Source: Sneathiella glossodoripedis JCM 23214 (GTDB lineage Bacteria; Pseudomonadota; Alphaproteobacteria; Sneathiellales; Sneathiellaceae). Taken from it: a stretch of DNA of 64,000 nt. Below the pieces are notes generated by a model. It ran no database searches. It saw only the letters and a program-made list of their open reading frames with translations, and was not told the DNA's origin. This document shows positions 25,282 to 33,938 of the stretch, piece after piece; position 1 is the first letter of the stretch; every line of letters starts with the position of its first letter. The DNA is taken from NCBI RefSeq assembly GCF_000616095.1, contig NZ_BAMS01000006.1, positions 87,930-151,929 on the forward strand. Direction: 5' to 3'. A program made the position numbers and the translations under genes.

Positions 25282-25740
25282 TTATTTGTTTTTAGGATCC
25301 AGTGCCACGATGGCATCTGCATTTTGGGCGACATGTTCAAGGAAACGGTGAATTGTTCGCTGTTCTGCTTCTGAAAAGGGGGCAAGCAGATGTTCGTTAA
25401 AGTGTTTCACATAAGGCAGGCTGCGATTTACGATTTCCCGCCCCTTATCTTCGATAAAAATATTGATGACCCGGCCGTCGGGTGATGACATGGAGCGCCG
25501 AACCAGGCCTTGATCACACATTCGATCGACAAGTCCGGTGAGGCTCGATTTTCCCATTGAGAGGGTTTTTGCAACCGCGCTAATTGCCTGACCATCTTTT
25601 TGAGAAAGGACAAAAAGAACCGCTTGCTGTGTTGTTGATAGCCCCAACTCAGCTTTCGTCCGGGCGTCTGCCGCCCGAAAGAGTGCGGTATGAGCTTTTT
25701 GTAGTTGATGAAATATACGGGGTGGTTTTGCTTTGCTCAT
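25282..25740 (-). CDS. MarR-family transcriptional regulator
   Basis: 152 residues with winged helix: LGLSTTQQAVLFVLSQ, recognition helix SMGKSSLTGLVDRMCDQGLV, wing SPDGRVINIFIEDKG. First gene of a two-gene unit with the alpha/beta hydrolase, so it probably regulates it and itself. A strong inverted repeat sits 13-49 bases upstream of its start. Confidence 0.88.
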   Translation of the reverse strand: MSKAKPPRIFHQLQKAHTALFRAADARTKAELGLSTTQQAVLFVLSQKDGQAISAVAKTLSMGKSSLTGLVDRMCDQGLVRRSMSSPDGRVINIFIEDKGREIVNRSLPYVKHFNEHLLAPFSEAEQRTIHRFLEHVAQNADAIVALDPKNK

Positions 25741-25752
25741 TAAATTAATCCA

Positions 25753-25789
25753 TATGCGAACTATTTTAGTTCGTATATGAACTAAAATA
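25753..25789. promoter_or_regulatory. Overlapping inverted repeats, likely MarR operator
   Basis: TATTTTAGTTC (25762-25772) and GAACTAAAATA (25779-25789) are perfect 11-base complements with a 6-base centre. A second repeat shares the middle arm: TATGCGAAC (25753-25761) with GTTCGTATA (25769-25777), one mismatch. Three GAAC/GTTC half-sites in a row suit two adjacent or alternative dimer sites. It lies upstream of the MarR gene starting at 25740. Confidence 0.7.
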
Positions 25790-25911
25790 ATCGGTCAAGG
25801 ATATTATGTGGTTTGGGGATGGTAAATTCAGGTTACATTGTTGTTGTGTGAGCTAACCACAGTTTATATGTGTCATAAGGCGATTGAATATGAACGCGAT
25901 ATACAGGGTGA

Positions 25912-26559
25912 ATGATTGTGAGTGATAGTGAAGAAAAGGCTTTTAACGCGCCTCCGGTAACCAAGTATCTGGTTGCCATGTTGATACTAGTTCATATCTT
26001 GCTGCTGGTGACCGACACTGAAACCCTGAATTGGGTTTATCAGACCCTTGCCTTCAGTATCGATAATACCGCTTTGCTACTCCAGACCGGTGAGGGTAGT
26101 TTTGGCAAGTTCTTTTTTACGCTTACCAGCCACATGTTTTTGCACCATGACTTCATGCATCTGTTGTTAAATGCGTTTATGCTACTGGCTTTTGGTGCCA
26201 TGGTGGAACGATATTATGGACTGCATGCCTTTATCATAGTGTTCTTGGCCAGTGGTTGGCTGGGGGCAATGGGAGAGTACTTCGTTTCTTCAGACACAGG
26301 TGGATTTTTATATGGAGCCTCTGGTGCTGTGTTTGGAATGATGGGGGCGACCATGCTTCTGATGCTACCGCGATTTGGATTGCAAAAAATTATCGGATTT
26401 GCAGCTGTGATGATGGGGCTGAATCTGGTCATAGGCCTAACACCACTTGGGACTTTGCTAACAGGGGGAGATGCAAGCATATCCTGGGCCGCTCATTTGG
26501 TTGGCTTTATCATAGGCGCCTGTCTGTCCGTGCTGTTTAAGCCAACTGTGCGTGATTGA
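25912..26559 (+). CDS. Rhomboid-family intramembrane serine protease
   Basis: 215 residues with about six membrane helices. The catalytic Ser137 is in YGASGAVFGMMGA and the catalytic His195 in SWAAHLVGFIIGA; the conserved HHDFMHLLLNAFMLLAFG helix (about 78-95) precedes them. Cleaves membrane-spanning substrates within the inner membrane; the target is unknown. The start could also be GTG at 25918. A YHS-domain gene follows after 80 bases, possibly cotranscribed. Confidence 0.92.
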   Translation: MIVSDSEEKAFNAPPVTKYLVAMLILVHILLLVTDTETLNWVYQTLAFSIDNTALLLQTGEGSFGKFFFTLTSHMFLHHDFMHLLLNAFMLLAFGAMVERYYGLHAFIIVFLASGWLGAMGEYFVSSDTGGFLYGASGAVFGMMGATMLLMLPRFGLQKIIGFAAVMMGLNLVIGLTPLGTLLTGGDASISWAAHLVGFIIGACLSVLFKPTVRD

Positions 26560-26639
26560 ATAACCGTTCACGATACTGTCATGAGTATGTGAGGTCGTTT
26601 TAGGTTACTTTTTTGGCTTGGAAAAGAAGGAGGTGACCA

Positions 26640-27101
26640 ATGCGCGAATTTTCAAGACTTGTGATGTTGGGCTTGTTGATTTGTTTACCGTACGTGCAGG
26701 CAAACGCGAATGATCATGCGGGGCCATATAGAAGCAGTTTTCTTGGGACCGCTGCAGAAGGTTATGATGTTGTTGCTTATTTTACACTTGGAAAAGCGGT
26801 TGAGGGAAAGTCCGAATTTTCTCATGAATGGCAAGATGTGACCTGGCATTTTTCATCTGCAGAGCATAGAGATCAGTTTGCAGCGGATCCGCTTGCATAT
26901 GCACCGAAATATGGAGGTTATTGTGCATACGCCGTATCACAAGGATACACAGCGGGCATAGATCCGTTGGCTTGGACGATTGTCGATGGAAAACTCTATT
27001 TAAATTATTCGAAAAGCGTGCAGTCAACTTGGGCAAAAGATATTTCCGGGTATATAGCTTCGGCGGAGCAAAAATGGCCTCAGATTCGTTCAGGCCTATA
27101 G
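26640..27101 (+). CDS. YHS-domain exported protein
   Basis: 153 residues with a signal peptide (LVMLGLLICLPYVQANA, cleavage near residue 23) and a YHS-like domain: EGYDVVAYFTLGKAVEGKSEF, WHFSSAEHRDQFAADPLAYAPKYGGYCAYAVSQGY. This type is found in periplasmic proteins suspected to bind metal; the Cys in GGYCAYA is conserved. A perfect AAGGAGGTGA ribosome-binding site ends 4 bases before the ATG, so translation should be strong. Confidence 0.88.
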   Translation: MREFSRLVMLGLLICLPYVQANANDHAGPYRSSFLGTAAEGYDVVAYFTLGKAVEGKSEFSHEWQDVTWHFSSAEHRDQFAADPLAYAPKYGGYCAYAVSQGYTAGIDPLAWTIVDGKLYLNYSKSVQSTWAKDISGYIASAEQKWPQIRSGL

Positions 27102-27113
27102 CATATACAGAAA

Positions 27114-27185
27114 GAACGCCTGAGCTGACAGGGTAGCCCAGGCGTTCCATAGAAAGTGAGATTTGAAAAAAGGGGGAATCTCACT
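27114..27185. terminator. Two tandem hairpins between convergent genes
   Basis: Hairpin 1: GAACGCCTG (27114-27122) with CAGGCGTTC (27139-27147). Hairpin 2: AGTGAGATT (27155-27163) with AATCTCACT (27177-27185), followed on the minus strand by TTTCT. They fill the 96-base gap between the YHS gene and the sulfur-assimilation operon and probably end both transcripts. Confidence 0.65.
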
Positions 27186-27197
27186 CAGGGGATTTCG

Positions 27198-27686
27198 TTA
27201 TCTCCGCCAAATTGGCAATTCTTCATCGCATGCAGGTTGATAGGTGACGGTCATTTCGTCGAAAGCGGCAATGACGCTTGGGATATCCTGATCTTCGCGT
27301 AGCTCAAAAGAGTTAAAGCCGCACCGTTGCATGTAAAAAACCTGATCTTGCAGGACATCACCAACCGCGCGGATTTCGCCTTTATAGCCATACCGCTCAC
27401 GCAGGAGGCGAGCTTGAGTAAAGGCTCTGCCATCAGCCATTTTAGGGAATTGCAGAACAATCAGATCCAATCTATCGAGATCATCTTTTAAAGCCGCAAC
27501 ATCGTCAGTGTTTTCCAGAATAACGCCAAGTTTTCCGTTGCGAAGGAGTAATTCTTCACGTTTGTTCTGCCATTCTTCCATAGGGATGTAGATATCGCCG
27601 CCTGGTAGGCTATCAATATCTTCAAGCCCGGTATAGGGCATCCAGCTATCTTCTTGCGGCTTTCTATCCTTAATAAACTTACCCAT
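27198..27686 (-). CDS. DUF934 family protein, sulfite-reductase-associated
   Basis: 162 residues. DUF934 proteins occur next to sulfite reductase in many Proteobacteria; the C-terminal part has the typical QFPKMADGRAFTQARLLRERYGY and DVLQDQVFYMQRCGFNSFEL segments. The biochemical role is not settled. The start is the ATG 27684-27686 with GGAGAGG upstream; the frame is open to 27797 but that would lie within the sulfite reductase gene, whose end it overlaps by 8 bases. Last gene of the operon. Confidence 0.87.
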   Translation of the reverse strand: MGKFIKDRKPQEDSWMPYTGLEDIDSLPGGDIYIPMEEWQNKREELLLRNGKLGVILENTDDVAALKDDLDRLDLIVLQFPKMADGRAFTQARLLRERYGYKGEIRAVGDVLQDQVFYMQRCGFNSFELREDQDIPSVIAAFDEMTVTYQPACDEELPIWRR

Positions 27687-29331
27687 AGAGCCTCTCCTTG
27701 AAAGGGGCCTGACCAAGACGTCTATATGTGGTGAGGAAAGTTTCTGTTTCATCTTCCCGGTTTTCCAGATAGACATCGAGTACTTTACTGACAGCATCTA
27801 CAATTTCGTCCGCTGTAAATGCTGGGCCAATAATTTTACCAATGGATGCATCTTCACGAGCGCTGCCGCCCAGTGTCAGTTGATAGACCTCAACACCTTT
27901 CTTGTTCACGCCCAGTATACCGATGTTCGCGACATGGTGATGACCGCATGCGTTTATGCATCCTGAAATGTTCAGGCTGATATCACCGAGATCATTCAAA
28001 TAATCATAGCTGTCAAAGCGTTCGGTCAAAGCCTGCGCAATGGGGATAGAGCGGGCTGTCGCCAGTGCGCAGTAATCCATGCCCGGGCAAGAAATAAGAT
28101 CAGTCAAATGATTATAGTTCGGCGTTGCCAAATCTAGTGATTTAAGCTCTTTCCAAAGCCGATGCAGGTCCTTCAGTTTGACATCTGATAACACCAAATT
28201 CTGACGATGTGTGGAGCGAATAGCACCGAGTGAATATTTGTCTGCCAAGTCCGCAATTGCGTCCATTTGATTGGCGGTAACGTCTCCGGCGGGTTGATTC
28301 CGCGATTTTAAGGACAAGTATACGACCCTGTAACCATCTTTTTTGTGCAATTCGACATTCTTGTCTGCCCAATGTGCAAATTCCGGGTCAGATAATATCG
28401 CAGCGTCATAATCAGCGTCAAAGTCGCTTAATGTCTCGTATTCTGGATCCTTGAAATGGGCTTTGATATTTTCAATGTCTTCGTCGCGCAGACGCAGTCC
28501 GTTGTCTTTTATTTGGCTCCATTCCTCTTCGACAAGCTCACGGAACTTGTCCTCACCGGTTTCATGGACGGTGATTTTGATTCGCGCCTTATACATGTTG
28601 TCGCGCCGACCCAAACGGTTATACACGCGCAAAATGGCTTCCAGATAAGTCAGCATATCATGTGGATCAAGAAACGGATTGATAAGTTTCCCGATCATCG
28701 GCGTGCGACCCAGTCCACCGCCTACATAAATTTCAAGTCCCAGTTTACCAGCATCGTTTTTAACGAGGCGGACGCCAATATCATGTACGGCGACAGCTGC
28801 GCGGTCATGTGTGGCCCCGCTCACTGCGATCTTGAACTTGCGCGGCAGGAAGTTGAATTCCGGGTGGAATGTCGACCATTGCCGGATCAGTTCGCAATAT
28901 GGACGTGGATCTTCGATCTCATCCCGCGCAACACCAGCAAGTGGGTCTGACGTTGTGTTTCTAATGCAGTTCCCGCTTGTTTGAATGGCGTGCATTTCAA
29001 CTTTCGCCAGATCATCGAGAATTTGCGGGACGTCTTCCAGCTTTGGCCAATTATACTGAATGTTTTGGCGTGTGCTGAAATGGCCGTAACCTCTGTCGTA
29101 TTTGCGTGCGATATGGGCCAGTGTCCGCATCTGATTTGATGAAAGCAGACCATAAGGTACCGCTACTCGTAACATGTAGGCATGCAGTTGCAGATACAGG
29201 CCATTACGAAGTCGCTGATGTTTAAACTCTTCTTCAGACAGATCGCCATTTAATCGACGCTGGACCTGATCACGGAACTGACTCACTCTTTCTTGCAAGA
29301 GTTGGTGGTCCGCCTGGGAATATTGATACAT
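27679..29331 (-). CDS. cysI: Nitrite/sulfite reductase hemoprotein (assimilatory sulfite reductase, CysI-like)
   Basis: 550 residues, siroheme- and [4Fe-4S]-dependent six-electron reductase. The N-terminal half-domain has YGHFSTRQNIQYNWP; the siroheme region has SGNCIRNTTSDP and RKFKIAVSG; the cluster ligands are CPGMDYC and CINACGHH (Cys-x5-Cys ... Cys-x3-Cys, about residues 420-470). Between DUF2849 and DUF934 and downstream of an APS/PAPS-reductase gene, it most likely reduces sulfite to sulfide; the ferredoxin-linked form is plausible, as no flavoprotein subunit is present. Confidence 0.93.
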   Translation of the reverse strand: MYQYSQADHQLLQERVSQFRDQVQRRLNGDLSEEEFKHQRLRNGLYLQLHAYMLRVAVPYGLLSSNQMRTLAHIARKYDRGYGHFSTRQNIQYNWPKLEDVPQILDDLAKVEMHAIQTSGNCIRNTTSDPLAGVARDEIEDPRPYCELIRQWSTFHPEFNFLPRKFKIAVSGATHDRAAVAVHDIGVRLVKNDAGKLGLEIYVGGGLGRTPMIGKLINPFLDPHDMLTYLEAILRVYNRLGRRDNMYKARIKITVHETGEDKFRELVEEEWSQIKDNGLRLRDEDIENIKAHFKDPEYETLSDFDADYDAAILSDPEFAHWADKNVELHKKDGYRVVYLSLKSRNQPAGDVTANQMDAIADLADKYSLGAIRSTHRQNLVLSDVKLKDLHRLWKELKSLDLATPNYNHLTDLISCPGMDYCALATARSIPIAQALTERFDSYDYLNDLGDISLNISGCINACGHHHVANIGILGVNKKGVEVYQLTLGGSAREDASIGKIIGPAFTADEIVDAVSKVLDVYLENREDETETFLTTYRRLGQAPFKERLYG

Positions 29332-29358
29332 TTTCTAGCTCGGTAATTTCAGATATGC

Positions 29359-29676
29359 TTAAGCGGCGTGCTGACCGGATAATCCAGACCCAGATTGTGG
29401 CAGGGAGATAGTTGGTCCGTAAGCACGAATTCGCTCGCGATTTTCAACAGGCTCAAGGCCATTTGCAGTCTGTGTAACTTCAACTGCATATGCGCCGACC
29501 ACGATATTTTCTTTTTCTGAACGCTCAGCCTCAGCTTTCAGGCTGTCGATTGAGTTTTCATCAACAGCTGTTGCTTTGTTCAGATCAGTTGACCAGGAAA
29601 TTCCATCTTCATCGATGCACAGGTAGGCAACCAAGCCTTCTTTAAGCAGCGACGCTGAGTAAACCTGAAGTGTCAT
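29359..29676 (-). CDS. DUF2849 family protein
   Basis: 105 residues, matching the small DUF2849 family typically found before sulfite reductase in Alphaproteobacteria: GLVAYLCIDEDGISWSTDLNKA, then VVGAYAVEV and RIRAYGPTIS. Function unknown; possibly an accessory to the reductase. 27 bases upstream of cysI. Confidence 0.85.
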   Translation of the reverse strand: MTLQVYSASLLKEGLVAYLCIDEDGISWSTDLNKATAVDENSIDSLKAEAERSEKENIVVGAYAVEVTQTANGLEPVENRERIRAYGPTISLPQSGSGLSGQHAA

Positions 29677-29798
29677 CGACTTTCTCCTTTTTTGTAATAT
29701 CGCACTCAGAATATGTAGAACTATGGCTACAATACATAAATATTTTTATTTACGCAATATATATGTAGTTTAAATTTTTACCACATAAAAATTGTGTA

Positions 29799-30548
29799 TT
29801 AATTCAAATGTGAAATTGAACTGGCCGAAGGCAGATGAATTCCGCATTCGGTTTTGTCTTGACCCGCCCAGCGACCAGATCTCGCATCCTCGCCATCTTG
29901 CGTGCGTGTAGTGCAAGGCATACACCCGATTGATTTAAAGCCATCAGCTACCAGAGGGTGCGGAGGTAAGTTCTTTTCAAGAAATGCAGTTTTAATGTCA
30001 GTGTCAGTCCAGTGTAGGAGCGGATTGATTTTGATAAAACTGTCGGCGTCCTCAATAGCTTCCAAACTTTCGCGATGGGCGTTTTGGAACCGTTTTCTGC
30101 CAGTAATCCATCCTTTGAAGCCTGCATTTTCTAGAGTTTTTAATGCCTTTTGGAGGGGTAGAACTTTGCGGATTTCACAGCATTTATCGCTATCTTGAGT
30201 GAAGAGCATGTCATCCGGATCAATGTTTTCCAAATCCCCGCTGTCTGGCTTGATAATCCTTACATCTTCCAGGCCCAAATATTCGGTTATCTGCCGTTGA
30301 TATCTTAGGGTTTCACCAAAAAGACGGCGGGTGTCCAGAAAAATCACAGGAATTGTGGGGTCAACCTTGGCCACTAGATCAAGAAGAACAACCGCTTCAG
30401 CGCCAAAGGAGGACGTCATCATAATTTTACCGCCCAGTTCGCTGTGAACCAAAGATTCAATCAGTTCCGCACTATCCAAATGCCCATACTCACCACGTAA
30501 CTTAGCGGCGAGGGCCTCTGTAGATGTTTCGATAGATGATGCACGCAT
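29799..30548 (-). CDS. cysH: Phosphoadenylyl/adenylyl-sulfate reductase (APS-type, Fe-S)
   Basis: 249 residues. Reduces activated sulfate to sulfite. PP-loop-like TSSFGAEAVVLLDLV (about 45-59) and IFLDTRRLFGETL are conserved. It carries both Cys pairs that bind the [4Fe-4S] cluster of the APS-using subtype: Cys123-Cys124 (DKCCEIRK) and Cys209-x2-Cys212 (IGCMPCT), plus the catalytic Cys235 (ECGIHL). So adenylyl-sulfate is the likely substrate. The start is the ATG 30546-30548 with AAGGG upstream; the open frame to 30698 adds a low-complexity Asn/Lys tail from AT-rich promoter DNA. First gene of the sulfur operon. Confidence 0.93.
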   Translation of the reverse strand: MRASSIETSTEALAAKLRGEYGHLDSAELIESLVHSELGGKIMMTSSFGAEAVVLLDLVAKVDPTIPVIFLDTRRLFGETLRYQRQITEYLGLEDVRIIKPDSGDLENIDPDDMLFTQDSDKCCEIRKVLPLQKALKTLENAGFKGWITGRKRFQNAHRESLEAIEDADSFIKINPLLHWTDTDIKTAFLEKNLPPHPLVADGFKSIGCMPCTTRTQDGEDARSGRWAGQDKTECGIHLPSASSISHLN

Positions 30549-30608
30549 GGAATTACCCTTCAATCTAACTGATACGCCAAATTTATTGTTATTATTTTTA
30601 ATATCAAT

Positions 30609-30643
30609 AAAAAAATGTTTAATTATATTAAATACATTTTTTT
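30609..30643. promoter_or_regulatory. AT-rich inverted repeat upstream of cysH
   Basis: AAAAAAATGT (30609-30618) and ACATTTTTTT (30634-30643) are perfect complements; the 15-base centre itself contains TTAAT/ATTAA. It lies about 60 bases upstream of cysH and about 70 upstream of the divergent nuclease-like gene. It could be a regulator site for sulfur assimilation or an IHF/H-NS-like AT-rich element. Confidence 0.45.
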
Positions 30644-30712
30644 TATGTGTTTTATTTAATGTCAGACAGTCTAGGGAAATTATGTTAAAGTTAAACACTT
30701 AAAAGGGGTGGT

Positions 30713-31480
30713 TTGTTGCGATCATTTAACGTCATCATGCTAAAAAAGCTTTGTAATCTGTGTGGTTGGGCGGGGCTGATGTTTCTCGTCAGTGTAACGA
30801 CCACATATGCAGATAGTAATACAAGACACCGCTTTCGTTTGGCTCAGGAGCTGCCCAAACTGGCGTTTGATGACCTTGAAATTTATATGCAATATGCGAC
30901 TTCCATCACATTTGAAATAAAAGACGCGACTCATGGCTCGCTGAAATTTCAAGAATCCGGGCTCATTAAAAACAGATTTGGTGAGCCTTTTAAGCGTGTG
31001 TTGCATTCATCCCAAGGGCATTTACGTGAGTTTCTAATTAGCGAAGGTATGGCTGTTTACAATGGGCTCGGTCCTTATCCTGAAAAAATTCGAAACAGTC
31101 TGCTTTCGCAGGAGAAAAAGGCTCGGGCATTAAAAAAGGGTGTTTGGGCTACTCTCGACATATTCGAGAGTGCGACGTTAGAAGGCCAAGCTGTTGAGCC
31201 CGGTTTTTCACTCATACAGGGTCAGGTAAAAACTGTTGCAAAAAGGAGGAGTGGTACATACTTAAACTTCGGAGATAACTGGGATACAGATTTTACTGCC
31301 GCAATTTCGCCTTCAGCTTCGAGTAGATTTAAGGGGCAAGGTTGGAAGTTGGCAGAGCTGCAAGGAGCGACCATTCGGATCAGAGGATGGTTGAGAAATT
31401 ACGGCGGGCCATTTATGCAGGTATATTTTCCGGAGCAAATAGAGATCCTGAATGAGAACAATACCCTACGTGAGGAGTAA
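30713..31480 (+). CDS. Thermonuclease-like (SNase-fold) exported protein, TTG start
   Basis: 255 residues with an N-terminal membrane/signal segment (LCNLCGWAGLMFLVSVTTTYA, about 14-34). The C-terminal part keeps features of the staphylococcal-nuclease OB fold: VLHSSQGHLREFLISEGMAVYNG and LLSQEKKARALKKGVW (about 123-144), followed by a second OB-like domain. I do not find the full catalytic Arg-Glu-Arg set, so activity is uncertain. Starts at TTG 30713 (or 30716), supported by AAGGGG upstream; the next ATG (30737) has no ribosome-binding site. Followed by an M48 protease gene, whose start lies 8 bases after its stop. Confidence 0.72.
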   Translation: MLRSFNVIMLKKLCNLCGWAGLMFLVSVTTTYADSNTRHRFRLAQELPKLAFDDLEIYMQYATSITFEIKDATHGSLKFQESGLIKNRFGEPFKRVLHSSQGHLREFLISEGMAVYNGLGPYPEKIRNSLLSQEKKARALKKGVWATLDIFESATLEGQAVEPGFSLIQGQVKTVAKRRSGTYLNFGDNWDTDFTAAISPSASSRFKGQGWKLAELQGATIRIRGWLRNYGGPFMQVYFPEQIEILNENNTLREE

Positions 31481-31487
31481 CCGTGTG

Positions 31488-33004
31488 ATGCGTGCTATGT
31501 CGCTGGATGATCTGAGAACATTGTTTTTGAACAGCCTAATGTTACTTACTGCGTCAATTTGTTTGGCCTTTCCAGTTTCTTCGGCCAGAGCGCAGACCGA
31601 AACCCATGTAGCTGATCTGTTTTCGATATTTGAGCCCTCAAATGAAAAAGAAATCGGTGCACAGCAGCACAAGAAAATTGTAGCTCAGTACGGCGGCGAA
31701 TATAAGCATGATGGTTTGAATGAGTATGTGCTTGATATCGTACTTCGAATTGTAACTGTTACCGAAAAAAGAAATGAGCTTGGCAGGTCACGATATTGAA
31801 TAGTCCAGTGGTAAATGCATTCGCGTTGCCCGGTGGATATGTCTATGTCACTCGGGGTTTGTTGGCGATGGCTAACAATGAAGCCGAAGTGGCGGGAGTA
31901 TTAGCGCATGAAGTGGGCCACGTAATCGCGCGTCATGGAGTAGAGCGTCAGTCGAGAGCGACAGGAATGGGCTTGCTTGGTGCTATTGCCGGTATATTAA
32001 CCCAAAGTGCTGACGTCGCTCGTTTGGGGCAAACAGTTGGCGGTCTCTTTCTAGCTGACTATTCTCGTGATCAGGAATATGAGGCTGACAGGCTTGGAGT
32101 GAAGTACCTTGGGTTGGCTGGCTATCCAAGGGAAGCCATGGCAGATTTCCTGCAACGGCTTGAGGATCATTCTGAATATGCGGCTAAGGTCGCAGGTAAA
32201 GAAGGCAAGTCCGGTCAGTATGATTTCTTTGCCTCTCATCCTCAGACGGAAGATAGAATTGAAAAAGCCAATCAACTTGCACGTTTACAGAAAGATGATC
32301 TGAATCGTAGCTATGGTACTGAAAGGTATCTGCTGGCTATTGATGGAATGCTATACGGTGATGATATCAAGGAAGGTGTTATCCGAGGGCGAGAGTTTTT
32401 ACACCCTGATCTTCGACTGGCATTTAAAGCTCCAAAAGGATTTCAGCTTATAAACTCAACACGGGCTGTGTACGCAAAAGATGGCCGAGGTAATCAGATG
32501 GTGTTTGATCTGGATCCACGCGGCTTGCGTGATATGTCTATTGACCAATATATGAGTACAGTCTGGCTCAAAAAAGTTAATCATAATCGCCCTGAAATCA
32601 TTCAGGTCGGGGGTGCTGTCGGTGCGAAAACCAGATTTGTTGTTAATCAGAATGGCCGAAAAATTTATGTGACAGCCGTTGTGATTAATTTTGGGTACGA
32701 CAAAGTCGCTCGATTTGCCTATCATTCTCGTGCTCGTTCGAGTGAATTGGAAGCTAGGTATGAGGAAAGTTACTCGAGCTTTCGGCCAATGACTTATGAT
32801 GAGGCGGCAGAAATTAAATCAGTGCAGCTCGTTATACAGAAAGTGAATTATAACGAGAGTCTGGATGATCTGGTTGGAGAAATGGTGCAGTCCTCTCATA
32901 CGCGAGATTTGTTTTTATTGTTAAACCCCGTATTCAAAACGCGGGATCCGGCTCGCGGAGATACATATAAAACCTTGATGTATGGAACCCAAGAGGGGCG
33001 CTAG
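31488..33004 (+). CDS. M48-family metalloprotease, BepA-like (frameshifted)
   Basis: Restored protein of 505 residues. A signal peptide ends at VSSARA, so it is periplasmic. The zinc site is HEVGH (VLAHEVGHVIARHG) with the third ligand Glu in DQEYEADRLGVKYL; FFASHPQTEDRI completes the family pattern. The first frame ends at 31799 in a non-homologous tail; the second opens near 31779. One extra G in the segment around 31776-31778 gives NEAWQVTILNSPVVNAFALPGG, the usual active-site-proximal stretch. The start ATG 31488 has GAGGAG upstream. Family members police outer-membrane protein assembly; here that is inferred. Confidence 0.86.
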
Positions 33005-33813
33005 CTTGACGCAATTAAGTCGTCAATCTCACCATCAAGGGTGATACAGGCAGCGCTTAAGGGGCCGTCAAACCCGCATCCGCTATCGAGAGATATTGTG
33101 TGAGCCGTTTCCAGAACGCCACCATGTGATCGGTCAAACCCTCTGATAACACGTTTAAAGCCTGAATACGGTTCGCCGATTTTATCAAAATAACCACTTC
33201 CCCACCAGAACGTGTCTGTTTGTTCAGTGACCGGGCGGCTGGGGTCAATTCCTGCATGGACAAAGAGTAATTCACCGTTGGACGTATAAGCAGCCCTACG
33301 CAAGGAAATCAGGATGTCGTTGTGGCCCGGATGGCTTTGTATTGTATCTCTTAACCGTCCCGTCCATCTGGTCGTTGCCAAGATTCCTTCGCGTAGATAA
33401 CCGCGTGCTTCCTGTTCGCTGGAGTCATAGGCTTGCAGAGTTTCCTCAATCCCGTGCTCAATCATCCAGTCAAAGACACCACTTGGATCGCTGGCGAGTT
33501 GGATTTGCATGAGTTTGCGCAACATTTCTTCCTGCGCACCCCTTAGGAAGACGATATCTTCGGGGATCATGCCAGGTTGGCTCAAACGATCTGTTCGAAA
33601 TCGCAGGAGCTCGTTAAACACGCCTTTGATATCAGAACCGTGGCCGATGTAATTCCCTAGATACACCAGTCGATCGCCCGATTGCCACCGTCTTTCCATT
33701 ACTTCGTGGAGTTCACGGAGCTTAGCGGCTTCGCCATGAATGCAGGATACAGCCCAAACACGTTGTGCGGCAGATATGCATCCAAATTTTTCACTATGTG
33801 CGTTCGGTTTCAT
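33001..33813 (-). CDS. Metallophosphoesterase-like protein with degenerate active site (pseudo-phosphatase)
   Basis: 270 residues with the overall fold of PPP-type phosphatases, but the metal ligands are replaced: GDxHG is SCIHG (Cys24 for Asp), GDxxDRG is GNYIGHG (Asn54, Gly57, His58) and GNHE is GAQE (Ala93, Gln94). The late HAG (186-188) and RGFDRSHGG remain. The rest of the protein is well preserved and the gene is intact, so a conserved non-catalytic or altered function is more likely than decay. It overlaps the M48 gene by 4 bases at their convergent 3' ends and lies downstream of carD on the same strand, separated by a terminator. Confidence 0.8.
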   Translation of the reverse strand: MKPNAHSEKFGCISAAQRVWAVSCIHGEAAKLRELHEVMERRWQSGDRLVYLGNYIGHGSDIKGVFNELLRFRTDRLSQPGMIPEDIVFLRGAQEEMLRKLMQIQLASDPSGVFDWMIEHGIEETLQAYDSSEQEARGYLREGILATTRWTGRLRDTIQSHPGHNDILISLRRAAYTSNGELLFVHAGIDPSRPVTEQTDTFWWGSGYFDKIGEPYSGFKRVIRGFDRSHGGVLETAHTISLDSGCGFDGPLSAACITLDGEIDDLIASS

Positions 33814-33881
33814 CGAAACCTACAATGAATCGTCTGATTCGCTTTTTCAAGTCTTACATTCAAAATTTACGAAAAATTAAC

Positions 33882-33912
33882 AAAAAAAAGCCCGACATAG
33901 GCCGGGCTTTCG
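33882..33912 (-). terminator. Rho-independent terminator after carD
   Basis: AGCCCG (33889-33894) pairs with CGGGCT (33903-33908), extended by A:U pairs and followed on the minus strand by eight T. It ends the carD transcript before the pseudo-phosphatase gene. Confidence 0.85.
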
Positions 33913-33938
33913 TAAATTTGCGTAATCTGAAGGGGGTT

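Noticed and set aside
29850..30200. Plus-strand open frame antisense to cysH
   Set aside because: Shadow of the strongly conserved reductase; no ribosome-binding site or motif.
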